Shown here: piece after piece, positions 1 through 7,138 of the stretch
How positions within the stretch are numbered: position 1 is the first letter of the stretch
Layout: each line of letters starts with the position of its first letter
Origin: Candidatus Aegiribacteria sp.
GTDB taxonomy: Bacteria > Fermentibacterota > Fermentibacteria > Fermentibacterales > Fermentibacteraceae
Assembly (NCBI GenBank): GCA_021107345.1
Contig: JAIOSX010000240.1
Location: forward strand, 1 to 15,394
DNA length: 15,394 nucleotides
Direction: 5' to 3'
Notes under the pieces: model-generated
Told to the model about the DNA's origin: nothing
The model's input: the letters and a program-made list of their open reading frames with translations, nothing else
Database searches by the model: none
Translations under genes and position numbers: made by a program

Positions 1-1
1 C

Positions 2-745
2 CAGAGTTTTGTTTTCATACCCTATTCAGCAACTTCCGGGATGGGAGAATACCTTGGTGAGATCAGGCCTGAGAAACGCTGGGTTCTTATTGGTCACGGT
101 GATTACTTCGGGGGAATGAAACATCGCAATCCCTATGAAAAAGGCACCTACATGCCCCTGTACAGGAAAGATATCGAAAAATTCTCACCCTGGAAAGTTT
201 TTCTGGGGCATATTCATAGGCCCATGAACATAGATAATCTCTACTACCCCGGTTCTCCCTGTGGAATCGACATCAACGAAACCGGAAGAAGGCGGTATCT
301 TGTATTCAACACCGCAACCGGGCACATCTCCTCGGAAACAGTACGAACTGATGTGATCTTTTTACAGGAGAAATTCCTGGTTATTCCTGATGAGAATGAG
401 GTCGAGAGGCTCAGAAATGACGCGGAGGAAAGAATCGTTGTCTGGGGCCTGGACGAAGAGGACAGAAAAAGGGCCAGAATCAGGATTAAAGCCACAGGTT
501 ATGCAAGCGACAGAGAAGCAGTCATAGAATGTCTGAAAGATGTGTTCATAAAATACAACTTCGTTAAGGATGAGGAACCGGATATCTCCTTGCTGTACGT
601 TGCAAAGGACAATCGCAGAAACGCCGTTGCCCGGAGGGCTCTGCAGCTGATTGAGGAAATGGATTGGAAATTCGGCGGAAATGAGCCCGAAAAGGAAAAA
701 GTCATCGAAACTGTCCTTTCTGTCATATACGGAGGGGGCAGCTGA
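2..745 (+). CDS. Metallophosphoesterase, YhaO/SbcD-like DNA repair nuclease subunit (5' truncated)
   Basis: The reading frame is open to the left edge of the window, so the N-terminus is missing; an ATG at 41 is internal, because the residues before it (FIPYSATSGMGEYL) continue the fold. The visible part has two late metal-binding motifs of calcineurin-like phosphoesterases: IGHGDYFGG near residue 32 of the fragment and GHIHRP near residue 70 (the GHxH motif). The early motifs that supply the other metal ligands (D-x-H, GD, GNHE) lie upstream of the window. The C-terminal ~150 residues are a charged accessory region, as in Mre11/SbcD proteins. The gene ends 2 bases before the SbcC/YhaN-like ATPase gene, so the two are surely co-transcribed. 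Known Mre11-Rad50, SbcCD and YhaO-YhaN pairs form ATP-driven nuclease complexes; by analogy this is the nuclease subunit. The pairing with a membrane-helix ATPase favours the YhaO type over classical SbcD. The exact activity is inferred. Confidence 0.85.
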   Translation, partial: QSFVFIPYSATSGMGEYLGEIRPEKRWVLIGHGDYFGGMKHRNPYEKGTYMPLYRKDIEKFSPWKVFLGHIHRPMNIDNLYYPGSPCGIDINETGRRRYLVFNTATGHISSETVRTDVIFLQEKFLVIPDENEVERLRNDAEERIVVWGLDEEDRKRARIRIKATGYASDREAVIECLKDVFIKYNFVKDEEPDISLLYVAKDNRRNAVARRALQLIEEMDWKFGGNEPEKEKVIETVLSVIYGGGS

Positions 746-747
746 TA

Positions 748-2892
748 ATGGGTATCCGTATCGATAGAATATCCATTAACCGCGGGGGTCCTCTGAAAGA
801 TGATTTTACTCTTGAACCTGCGGGACTGAATCTCATATACGGTCGTAACGAAACCGGCAAAACCTATATCGTTGAAGCCATGATCGATTTTCTATTCAGA
901 ACCGGAAAGAATACTCCCTGGATTCTTAAAAGAACTAAATCACAGGAGCCGACCATCAGAAAATGGAAGCCAGGGGGTAAAATTGTGGTTTCTGGCCTGG
1001 AGGATACAACTACAACCTTCACCTCCGGGGGCAATAAGCTTGAGGATTGCAGGAGTTCCGGCAGCTGTCTCCCCGAAGAGCTGTCCCGACTGATGGTTGT
1101 CCGAGCAGGGGATACAAGACTCTCTTCCACTGGAGACGGGGTTGGCGACAATATTCTCAGAACCTACCTCTCCGGGAAGGGGGTTCTGGACGAGGTTGAG
1201 AACGGCATCAAACAGGAAACCGTCAAGAAAGCCATTATAGAAAACGGCACTATAGACGCTAAACATACGGGGCTTGTAGAAGACAGGCTGAAGGTGAATA
1301 AGGAAAGAAACGAGCTGAAAGCCCTTCAGTTTGAAGTTGATGAAAGCGCCTCACTCTGCGCGGTCAATGCTCTTAAGAGGTCTAAGGATGAGATAGCTCA
1401 GCAACTCAGTGGGCTCGAAGATGCAAAAAAACACAGAGCTTTCATGCTTAACAAGGAATTGAGGAAACTTGAGCTTGATATGAACGACCTTCCTCCTGAG
1501 CAGGATTTGATGAGACTGGTAACTGACATCAGCCTTTATAGAGACAAATTCAAGAATCTTAGCGATATCGAGGAAGAACTCAGAAATTCGGCCGACGAAG
1601 AGGACAACTACATCTGGGTAAACAAGGCAAGGGAGGGATACCTCTCACATGTCGAAGCTCCCGGGAATAGATCCCTGATCGATAAGGTCAGTCTTGTCCT
1701 GCTTTTCCTTTTTATCCTGCTGACCGCAGTGGCTGGATTCTTCAGCAGATCTCTGATAATCGCTGCTGCTGCAGGAGCAGTAGTCTGCCTGATCATTCGT
1801 ATCAGGAAAAAACCCGAACCTGTCTCGGCATCAGCCGAAATGCAGCGGAAGAAACTGGAGCAGGAGTTCAGCAGAAGATTCCATCGGGAGCTGACGGATA
1901 TAGCCACACTGCAGGTTGAGCACCAGAACATGGAAACAAGGCATATTCATTCCGAGAATCTCAAGGGTAACCGTATAGAACTCAAGCGGGATATTGAAAC
2001 AAAAGAAGCGAGCATTCTGTCCAGGCTTCATGTCATTACAGGGGAGGAGGTTCCCGATAACCAGTGGGACGCCAGAATAGATAGTATCAGGAGAAAGCGG
2101 AAAGAAATCCAGGAAGCAGTCAATTCTCTCAAAGTAGACCTCTCTTCACTCAACGTTCATGAGGATTCCTATCTGCCTGATCCTTCTTCCGAGGAATGGG
2201 ATAAGAGACGCTATCTGAAACTGAAAGATGAACTTGAGGATGTAACGAAGGATCTCGAGCGGGAAAAGCACAGTATTGATACCCTTAAAATGGAGATATC
2301 TGTGGCTACGGAAAACAAAACAAGGGATATCAGGGAGCTTCTTACAGCCCTGGAGGACAGGATAGAAACCGTTGAAAACACATACAAGGATCTTACCGCG
2401 AGAATTCTGGCTGAGAATACGGTTTTCAGGGCTGTTTGTGAGTTCCGCTCCCGGGAGAACGAAAGGCTGGATGAAGCAATGGGATCCGATGAAGTTGTTT
2501 CTTCGCTTCTGAAGATCACCGGGCACTACACAGGATTGAAACTGGACAGTGATGGATATCTTAATCTTTCAACTTCTGAAGGTGAAGAATACCCTCTGTC
2601 GCAGTTGAGTACAGGTGCCTCTGAGCAGGTTTATATAGCTCTCAGAACAGGATTCGCCGAACTCACAATGGGTGAGGTAGCTTTTCTTATTTTTGATGAT
2701 GCATTCCAGCATTCCGACTGGGAGCGGAGGAAGAATCTTGTCAACCGTGTTATCGGGCTTGTAAACAGCGGCTGGCAGGTTTTCTATTTCACCATGGATG
2801 ATCATTTAAAGAAACTTTTTGATGAATCAGGGAAGGATCTAGGACGGGCCGTGTACAAATCCGTCAGCCTGAATGGGGACGGAGGTAATTAG
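748..2892 (+). CDS. YhaN/SbcC/Rad50-like AAA ATPase with central transmembrane hairpin
   Basis: This 714-residue SMC-like ATPase pairs with the upstream phosphoesterase. The N-terminal half-domain carries Walker A GRNETGKT at 32-39. Two long charged, coiled-coil-prone stretches (about 170-310 and 360-560) flank two hydrophobic helices at about 314-332 and 336-352, followed by a basic RIRKK stop. The C-terminal half-domain carries the ABC signature LSTGASEQ at 620-627, Walker B FLIFDDAF at 646-653 and a late His in FTMDDH. Walker B ends in DD rather than DE. Central membrane helices are a known feature of YhaN-type proteins and are absent from SbcC, which has a zinc hook at that place. The protein is compact compared with SbcC (about 1000 residues) and YhaN (over 900), as I remember them. 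It probably acts at the inner membrane on DNA ends with the nuclease subunit (inference). The last five codons and the stop lie inside a palindromic repeat, so the extreme C-terminus (GDGGN) is repeat-derived. Confidence 0.87.
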   Translation: MGIRIDRISINRGGPLKDDFTLEPAGLNLIYGRNETGKTYIVEAMIDFLFRTGKNTPWILKRTKSQEPTIRKWKPGGKIVVSGLEDTTTTFTSGGNKLEDCRSSGSCLPEELSRLMVVRAGDTRLSSTGDGVGDNILRTYLSGKGVLDEVENGIKQETVKKAIIENGTIDAKHTGLVEDRLKVNKERNELKALQFEVDESASLCAVNALKRSKDEIAQQLSGLEDAKKHRAFMLNKELRKLELDMNDLPPEQDLMRLVTDISLYRDKFKNLSDIEEELRNSADEEDNYIWVNKAREGYLSHVEAPGNRSLIDKVSLVLLFLFILLTAVAGFFSRSLIIAAAAGAVVCLIIRIRKKPEPVSASAEMQRKKLEQEFSRRFHRELTDIATLQVEHQNMETRHIHSENLKGNRIELKRDIETKEASILSRLHVITGEEVPDNQWDARIDSIRRKRKEIQEAVNSLKVDLSSLNVHEDSYLPDPSSEEWDKRRYLKLKDELEDVTKDLEREKHSIDTLKMEISVATENKTRDIRELLTALEDRIETVENTYKDLTARILAENTVFRAVCEFRSRENERLDEAMGSDEVVSSLLKITGHYTGLKLDSDGYLNLSTSEGEEYPLSQLSTGASEQVYIALRTGFAELTMGEVAFLIFDDAFQHSDWERRKNLVNRVIGLVNSGWQVFYFTMDDHLKKLFDESGKDLGRAVYKSVSLNGDGGN

Positions 2893-2914
2893 AAAATCTA
2901 ATTACCTCCGTCCC
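2876..2914. repeat. 39-bp palindromic intergenic repeat, copy 1 (bidirectional terminator-like)
   Basis: This is a perfect inverted repeat: left arm GGGACGGAGGTAATTAGA at 2876-2893, loop AAA, and right arm at 2897-2914 as its exact reverse complement. It lies between the convergent ATPase and DUF1028 genes and contains the ATPase stop codon. A nearly identical copy is at 4005-4043. The strong 18-bp stem in a convergent gap suits a bidirectional transcription end or a REP-type element. There is no clear T-run, so a classic intrinsic terminator is not shown. Confidence 0.9.
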
Positions 2915-2923
2915 TGATTGCAT

Positions 2924-3967
2924 CTATTCTTCCAGGTGTTCCAGGAATTTATCAAGCTGCTCATTGAAGAAAACGTTCTCCGGGTCGAGATCCAGAGCTT
3001 TCTGCTCCCATTCAACTGCCTTCTCGAATTCTCCCAGGGCGAAATATGATTCAGCGAGGGTGTCCATGATATTTGAATCTTCCGGTTCCATTTCGATGGC
3101 AATAATTGCTATCTCTACAGCTTTCTCGGGGTGAAGCTGTCTGATCGCAAGTTCCCAGGCCAGTCCGTTCAGGGTCTGAGCGTCAACATCATCGGATTCA
3201 AGATAGTCATCCATAATGCGAATAGCGTATTCAGTCTCGGGGGAGCCAGCGTCAATGTAAACAGGAAAAACGTACCACGTGCACCACTTCGAGTAAATTC
3301 TTTCAAGATCGCCCAGGGGATCATCGGAATCGGCAACTCTGATATCAATAAGAAGGTCGGAACATCCCTGGTACCCGCCGTTCTCCCTGAAAACGACCAT
3401 AGCTGCCGATTGTCTGCCTCTGCTGTCACCGCCGGCGGCATCTCCCGCCAGAAGTGCCGCCAGAAGCCTGCCTCCAAGGGAACCCTCCTTCTCAATGAAA
3501 GCGCTTTCCATTTCCTCAACAACCTCAGGGCCGGTGAGAATGTTACCCTGAATAGCGTAACCCTGACCGGTAATACTGCCGGCCCAGTCAAGAGTTTCAT
3601 TACCCGTGAAAGAAGCGGAATTACCTTCCGCATCTACAATTCCAAGCTGCCTGACCTCTCTTTCGGGGTCGTTTCCCAGAAGGCTGTCCATGGTCTCTAT
3701 CGCCGATGATCCTGTTCTCAGTATTTCCAGCCCTTCAGGGCCGAAGTTCGCGTTTGTCCATGCCTGTGTGGCGACCGCTCCCGTTCCCGGCTCTCCCCAC
3801 GGTACGATGTAACCCACATCGAGAACCTTCGATGCTACGGCCACTCCGAATTCACCAGTCAGTGTATCCATGGCCACTATAGAGAAGGTAGAAGTATAGA
3901 TTTCCCCGGCGTTACTCGCTGAGCTTCCCGGAACCAGAAGTACTACTGACAGTAAAAACATCAGCAT
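2924..3967 (-). CDS. Secreted DUF1028 (Ntn-hydrolase-like) protein with C-terminal TPR repeats
   Basis: The product belongs to the DUF1028 family, whose function is not established. Family hallmarks are TFSIVAMD, GEFGVAVASK, VGYIVPW, GAVATQAWTN, RQLGIVD, YAIQGN, AGDAAGGDSRGRQSAA and DIRVADSDDP. These span about residues 27-225. The last ~90 residues hold about two TPR units (LNGLAWELA; TLAESYFALGEFEKAVEWEQKALDLDPEN). I chose the ATG at 3967: AGGAG at 3976-3980 lies 8 bases upstream, and the protein then begins with a clean signal peptide (MLMFLLSVVLLVPGSSASNA). An in-frame ATG at 3985 would add six residues but has no ribosome-binding site. In cytoplasmic family members the TFSIVA motif is at the extreme N-terminus; here it follows the signal peptide, so processing could expose the Thr or a nearby residue (inference). 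The gene is downstream of the ABC operon in the same direction, with a palindrome between them, and is probably extracytoplasmic. Confidence 0.88.
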   Translation of the reverse strand: MLMFLLSVVLLVPGSSASNAGEIYTSTFSIVAMDTLTGEFGVAVASKVLDVGYIVPWGEPGTGAVATQAWTNANFGPEGLEILRTGSSAIETMDSLLGNDPEREVRQLGIVDAEGNSASFTGNETLDWAGSITGQGYAIQGNILTGPEVVEEMESAFIEKEGSLGGRLLAALLAGDAAGGDSRGRQSAAMVVFRENGGYQGCSDLLIDIRVADSDDPLGDLERIYSKWCTWYVFPVYIDAGSPETEYAIRIMDDYLESDDVDAQTLNGLAWELAIRQLHPEKAVEIAIIAIEMEPEDSNIMDTLAESYFALGEFEKAVEWEQKALDLDPENVFFNEQLDKFLEHLEE

Positions 3968-3975
3968 AACAACAT

Positions 3976-3980
3976 CTCCT
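3976..3980 (-). promoter_or_regulatory. Ribosome binding site that sets the DUF1028 start
   Basis: AGGAG on the minus strand lies 8 bases before the ATG at 3967 and inside the six-codon extension that starts at 3985. It supports the shorter protein with a standard signal peptide. Confidence 0.7.
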
Positions 3981-4004
3981 CTCATTAATCAGGGACGGAT
4001 GAGG

Positions 4005-4043
4005 GGGACGGAGGTAATTAAGAAATCTAATTACCTCCGTCCC
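4005..4043. repeat. 39-bp palindromic intergenic repeat, copy 2
   Basis: The same 39-base element as at 2876-2914, differing only by an AG/GA swap next to the loop. Arms of 16 bp (GGGACGGAGGTAATTA at 4005-4020 and its complement at 4028-4043) enclose a 7-base loop. It lies between the last ABC permease gene and the DUF1028 gene, and its outer base is also part of the permease stop codon (TAG, 4045-4043 on the minus strand). A partial extra copy (AATCAGGGACGG, 3987-3998) is adjacent and is the reverse complement of 2908-2919 next to copy 1. It may end or stabilise the ABC transcript. Confidence 0.9.
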
Positions 4044-5110
4044 TATTTATCGGCCAGTTTTTTCTGCATTCTTCTGCTCAATGGAACAACTGCAATACTC
4101 AGTAGAATACCTATGCCAAGCGCAATTGCAAGCTTGAAAGATACCTCTGAAAAATCAGCACCTTTAATTGTTATGCTGTAAAGTGGGTCGATGAACCAGT
4201 AAGTTGGGAAGATCCTTGCTATCCACTGCGGCAAGCCGGTAAAGAGATAAAACAGAATCGGACCCGCAAGGAGTATGTTGAGGCTTTTCACAAGTGTGTA
4301 AAGGGTTTTCGCGTTGCCAGCCAACGTGCCGTATATCAGTCCGATTGCATTACAAACAACAGTTCCAGCGACGATTGTGGCCAGCAGTGCCAGTGGTTGC
4401 CCGGAAAGGGCTCCGTTTAATGCCAGTGTGATAAAGCACATGGTTACTGTCATTGTGAAACCCAGCAGGGCTTTGGAGAAGAGAATATCTGACAGACTTA
4501 CCGGGGTTACAAGAAGAGCTTTCAAGGTACCATGTTCCTTCTCTTCCACAAGCATGAATGCGGGAACGAAAATTCCTGTAATGATAAGAACAAAAAGGAC
4601 TATTGCCGGTATAAATTTTCGTGCCAGGGGTATTGTCTCCTCCTCGTCTCCTGTTTGGAGAACAACTTCGACAGGACATTCCCTCTCTTCAATTTCCCGG
4701 AGTACATCCAACACAAGCAGACTGATGACGATGCGGTTTGAAGCCAGGCTTCCCCCTGAGAAAAAGTATTGCAGTTCGGGTTTCTGACCATCTCTTACCG
4801 CCTGGTCAAAACCCCTCTCGATTACCAGTCCAAGATCAGCATTGTTGTTCTCTATATGTTCTTTCAATTCTGCTGAACTCTCGGCTCGGGAAAGTCTGAT
4901 GCCCTCTACTGTTTGCAGGATCATTGTAATGTCGGATCCCCCTGAATCGTAAATACATATCCGTGGCTCAGGGTCAAACAAAGCGACGAAAACAACCTTC
5001 AGCAGAAAAGTGATTACAAAGGGCATTATCAGAATCCAAAGGACGATCGGAGATCGGAATCCAAGCCTGAGATCACCAGAAATAAGGTCCCATACCCGCC
5101 CGATACTCAA
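4043..5110 (-). CDS. ABC-2 type transporter permease (second permease of the operon)
   Basis: This is an integral membrane subunit of an ABC-2 exporter. From the chosen start there is a short cytoplasmic lead, a first helix (IVLWILIMPFVITFLLKVVF), a large extracytoplasmic region of about 140 residues, then about five more helices, for example IPAIVLFVLIITGIFVPAFM and GPILFYLFTGL. EEKEHGTLKALLVTPVSLSDILFSK after the second helix is the usual cytoplasmic motif of this superfamily. I chose the TTG at 5110 because its TTGA overlaps the TGA stop of the upstream permease, mirroring the GTGA overlap earlier in the operon, and a weak AAGGGTGG precedes it. A GTG at 5170 would add 20 residues and a 64-base overlap but has no ribosome-binding site. 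The protein is diverged from its neighbour but has the same topology, so the pair probably forms a heterodimer. Cargo is unknown. The stop codon touches the palindrome at 4005-4043. Confidence 0.86.
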   Translation of the reverse strand: MSIGRVWDLISGDLRLGFRSPIVLWILIMPFVITFLLKVVFVALFDPEPRICIYDSGGSDITMILQTVEGIRLSRAESSAELKEHIENNNADLGLVIERGFDQAVRDGQKPELQYFFSGGSLASNRIVISLLVLDVLREIEERECPVEVVLQTGDEEETIPLARKFIPAIVLFVLIITGIFVPAFMLVEEKEHGTLKALLVTPVSLSDILFSKALLGFTMTVTMCFITLALNGALSGQPLALLATIVAGTVVCNAIGLIYGTLAGNAKTLYTLVKSLNILLAGPILFYLFTGLPQWIARIFPTYWFIDPLYSITIKGADFSEVSFKLAIALGIGILLSIAVVPLSRRMQKKLADK

Positions 5111-6240
5111 AGTGATTCCACCCTTCGCCGCAGAAGAAAGAAGGCGGATCCGAGAAGGAATATATCCCACAGAATTGTTGTCATGATGTGAGGTGCTGCG
5201 AAACGCAGGCCCATGCCCTCTCCCAGCACCCCGGACATTGCTTCGGTCAGACCATACGAGGGAAGCAGCCTGATAATGGTAGATGGTTTACCAGGGAACA
5301 TGGTGGAAAGAGCGGGAATCATAAGTGGAATAACAAAGATAGTGCCGTAGAACAATGTACCTATAAAATCTCTGCCACTGGTTCCAGACAGCATACCCAC
5401 TGCTGAAGCCATACCAGCTCCGAGAAGGATAAGAACGGATACAATCAACCAGTCGAAGATGAACCCTCCGGTGGCCAGAAGAAAGAGAAATGCCTGACTC
5501 ACTGCAAGAATCGTTCCCGTAATGCACTTGGCCGCAAGGAAATCTCCAGTTCGTGCGGGAGTAACCAGTAATGCCGTCGCAGTTCTGTGCTCAATTTCCA
5601 CTGAAACAAGACCTGCCAGAGCAAGGGCTTCAATAAGAAGTATCATTATAACAAGTATCGGCCTTATTCTGTTGCGGAGGGGAACCTGCCTGCCGGCCAT
5701 ATCTTCGCCGAGAATCCTTGCCTGCAGATGGGGGAGCACAACCGGCAGTGTACTCAGGGTACCCCTTCCCGAGTAAACAGCCTGAACCGCATACGCGATT
5801 TCCCGGACACCGCTGGATAAAGCACGTCGCATTTCCTGCGGAACCGATTCGGATACGTATACCGAAATACTACCTCCGGATCCTGACAGAAGGGATTCGG
5901 TGAAATCCACCGGAAGGGCAATACCTATGGATATTTCCCCGGAACCGTTGAGAACCGCATCTGCAAGCTGATTCTCATCAGCAAAACCGATTATCTCAAG
6001 TCCCTGAAATTCACCTGCTTCACGATCAATCAACATCGAGAAGGATTCCGAAAGGTATGATGGATACACGCCCAGTGTAATCGTCTCGCTCACAGTATCA
6101 GGAAGAATAAGGAATATCACAATCATGAAAATTAGTGATATCGGTGTAAGAATCATCCAGAGACGGTCGCGGGAAAACTCCCTTAGATCTTTGAGAACGA
6201 TGGTCGCTGTAATCGCAAGCCTGGATGATACGCTTCTCAC
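5107..6240 (-). CDS. ABC-2 type transporter permease (first permease of the operon)
   Basis: A 377-residue ABC-2 membrane subunit. It has an N-terminal cytoplasmic segment (VLKDLREFSRDRLWM), a first helix at about 30-47 (LTPISLIFMIVIFLIL), a soluble extracytoplasmic domain at about 50-190, then about five helices at about 193-370, ending in a basic tail (LLRRRVESL). The motif EIEHRTATALLVTPARTGDFLAAK follows the second helix, as in related export permeases. The start is a GTG whose GTGA overlaps the stop of the ATPase gene, showing translational coupling. It should pair with the ATPase upstream and the permease downstream as a NatAB/YhaP-like exporter. The substrate cannot be told from the sequence. 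Confidence 0.87.
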   Translation of the reverse strand: MRSVSSRLAITATIVLKDLREFSRDRLWMILTPISLIFMIVIFLILPDTVSETITLGVYPSYLSESFSMLIDREAGEFQGLEIIGFADENQLADAVLNGSGEISIGIALPVDFTESLLSGSGGSISVYVSESVPQEMRRALSSGVREIAYAVQAVYSGRGTLSTLPVVLPHLQARILGEDMAGRQVPLRNRIRPILVIMILLIEALALAGLVSVEIEHRTATALLVTPARTGDFLAAKCITGTILAVSQAFLFLLATGGFIFDWLIVSVLILLGAGMASAVGMLSGTSGRDFIGTLFYGTIFVIPLMIPALSTMFPGKPSTIIRLLPSYGLTEAMSGVLGEGMGLRFAAPHIMTTILWDIFLLGSAFFLLRRRVESL

Positions 6241-7097
6241 ACGTCCAGTCCCCTGCCTGTGATCTCTATGAAAATATGTTCGAGAGTTGCTTCTTCCGTA
6301 TGTATGGTCATGACATTACCGGAATTGATCAGGTCACTGATTCTAGCACCTGCATCTTCTGCTCCGAGTTCAATGGTTTCCTCACGTACCTGGCTGCCGC
6401 TTCCAAGGCGAATCTTCACAGATCTTTTTCCGTATTTCATTTTCAGGTTGTCGGGGGTATCCACCACATACAGTTTTCCTTCGTTCAGAAATGCAACCCT
6501 GTCTGAGAGCTCATCGGCCTCCCACATATCGTGTGTCGTGAGGAGAACAGCAGCTCCCCGTTCCGCCTGTATCCTGATGATATTGCGAAGGGTTCGGCTG
6601 GACACCGGATCAAGGCCGTCAGTGGGCTCGTCCAGGAAAAGCACATCAGGGCGGTTAATGATCGATCTGGCCATCATCAGCCTCTGGCGCATGCCTTTTG
6701 AGTACCTGCTCACTCTGTCATCAGCTCTATCGGCAAGATCCACACTACGGAGAAGAGCATCGGCGTCGAAATTCTTCAATCCGAAGAGCCTGGAAAAGAA
6801 CTTGAGATTTTCCCTCCCGGTCATATTAAGGTAGAGATTCTTTTCCTCAAAGCAGACTCCTATCCTGGCCTGTACTTCAGGATTATCAAGGGACATTTCA
6901 ATACCAAGTATACGAATCGAGCCGGTATCCGGAGTGAGCTGGCCTGTTAGCATTTTAATTGTTGTTGATTTCCCGGCCCCGTTAGGACCCAGAAAACCCA
7001 GAATCTCACCGGGGTTCAGATGGAAGCTGATATCCTGGACTGCCTTCAGATCACCGTAGGAAAAACTGAGGTTCTCAACGAGTATTGCAGGATCCAT
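6237..7097 (-). CDS. ABC transporter ATP-binding protein (ABC-2 export system)
   Basis: A 286-residue ABC ATPase, first gene of a three-gene exporter operon. It has Walker A GPNGAGKST at 37-45, signature YSKGM at 132-136, Walker B VLFLDEP at 152-158 with a D-loop GLDP, and the switch His in TTHD at 189. The Q-loop position reads CFEEKNLY, with Glu in place of Gln, a variant I recall from other ABC-2 ATPases. After ~215 residues comes the usual C-terminal extension (about 225-286) of drug or polymer export ATPases. The ATG at 7097 is preceded by GAAAGG at 5 bases. It powers the two permeases encoded downstream; cargo unknown. Confidence 0.93.
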   Translation of the reverse strand: MDPAILVENLSFSYGDLKAVQDISFHLNPGEILGFLGPNGAGKSTTIKMLTGQLTPDTGSIRILGIEMSLDNPEVQARIGVCFEEKNLYLNMTGRENLKFFSRLFGLKNFDADALLRSVDLADRADDRVSRYSKGMRQRLMMARSIINRPDVLFLDEPTDGLDPVSSRTLRNIIRIQAERGAAVLLTTHDMWEADELSDRVAFLNEGKLYVVDTPDNLKMKYGKRSVKIRLGSGSQVREETIELGAEDAGARISDLINSGNVMTIHTEEATLEHIFIEITGRGLDV

Positions 7098-7138
7098 AAT
7101 TACCTTTCAGCAAAGCAGGATAGTTATTTTCACTGAGT

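Noticed and set aside
3131..3709. 192-codon plus-strand frame across the DUF1028 gene
   Set aside because: It is the antisense shadow of a gene with clear family motifs, a signal peptide and a ribosome-binding site.
2876..4043. Composite transposon carrying the DUF1028 gene
   Set aside because: The palindromes are only 39 bp, encode nothing, and no transposase or target duplication is visible; a REP or terminator family explains them as well.
6259..6834. 191-codon plus-strand frame across the ABC ATPase gene
   Set aside because: It is antisense to an intact ABC ATPase with all motifs; the frame is low-complexity and Ser/Arg-rich, as shadows are.
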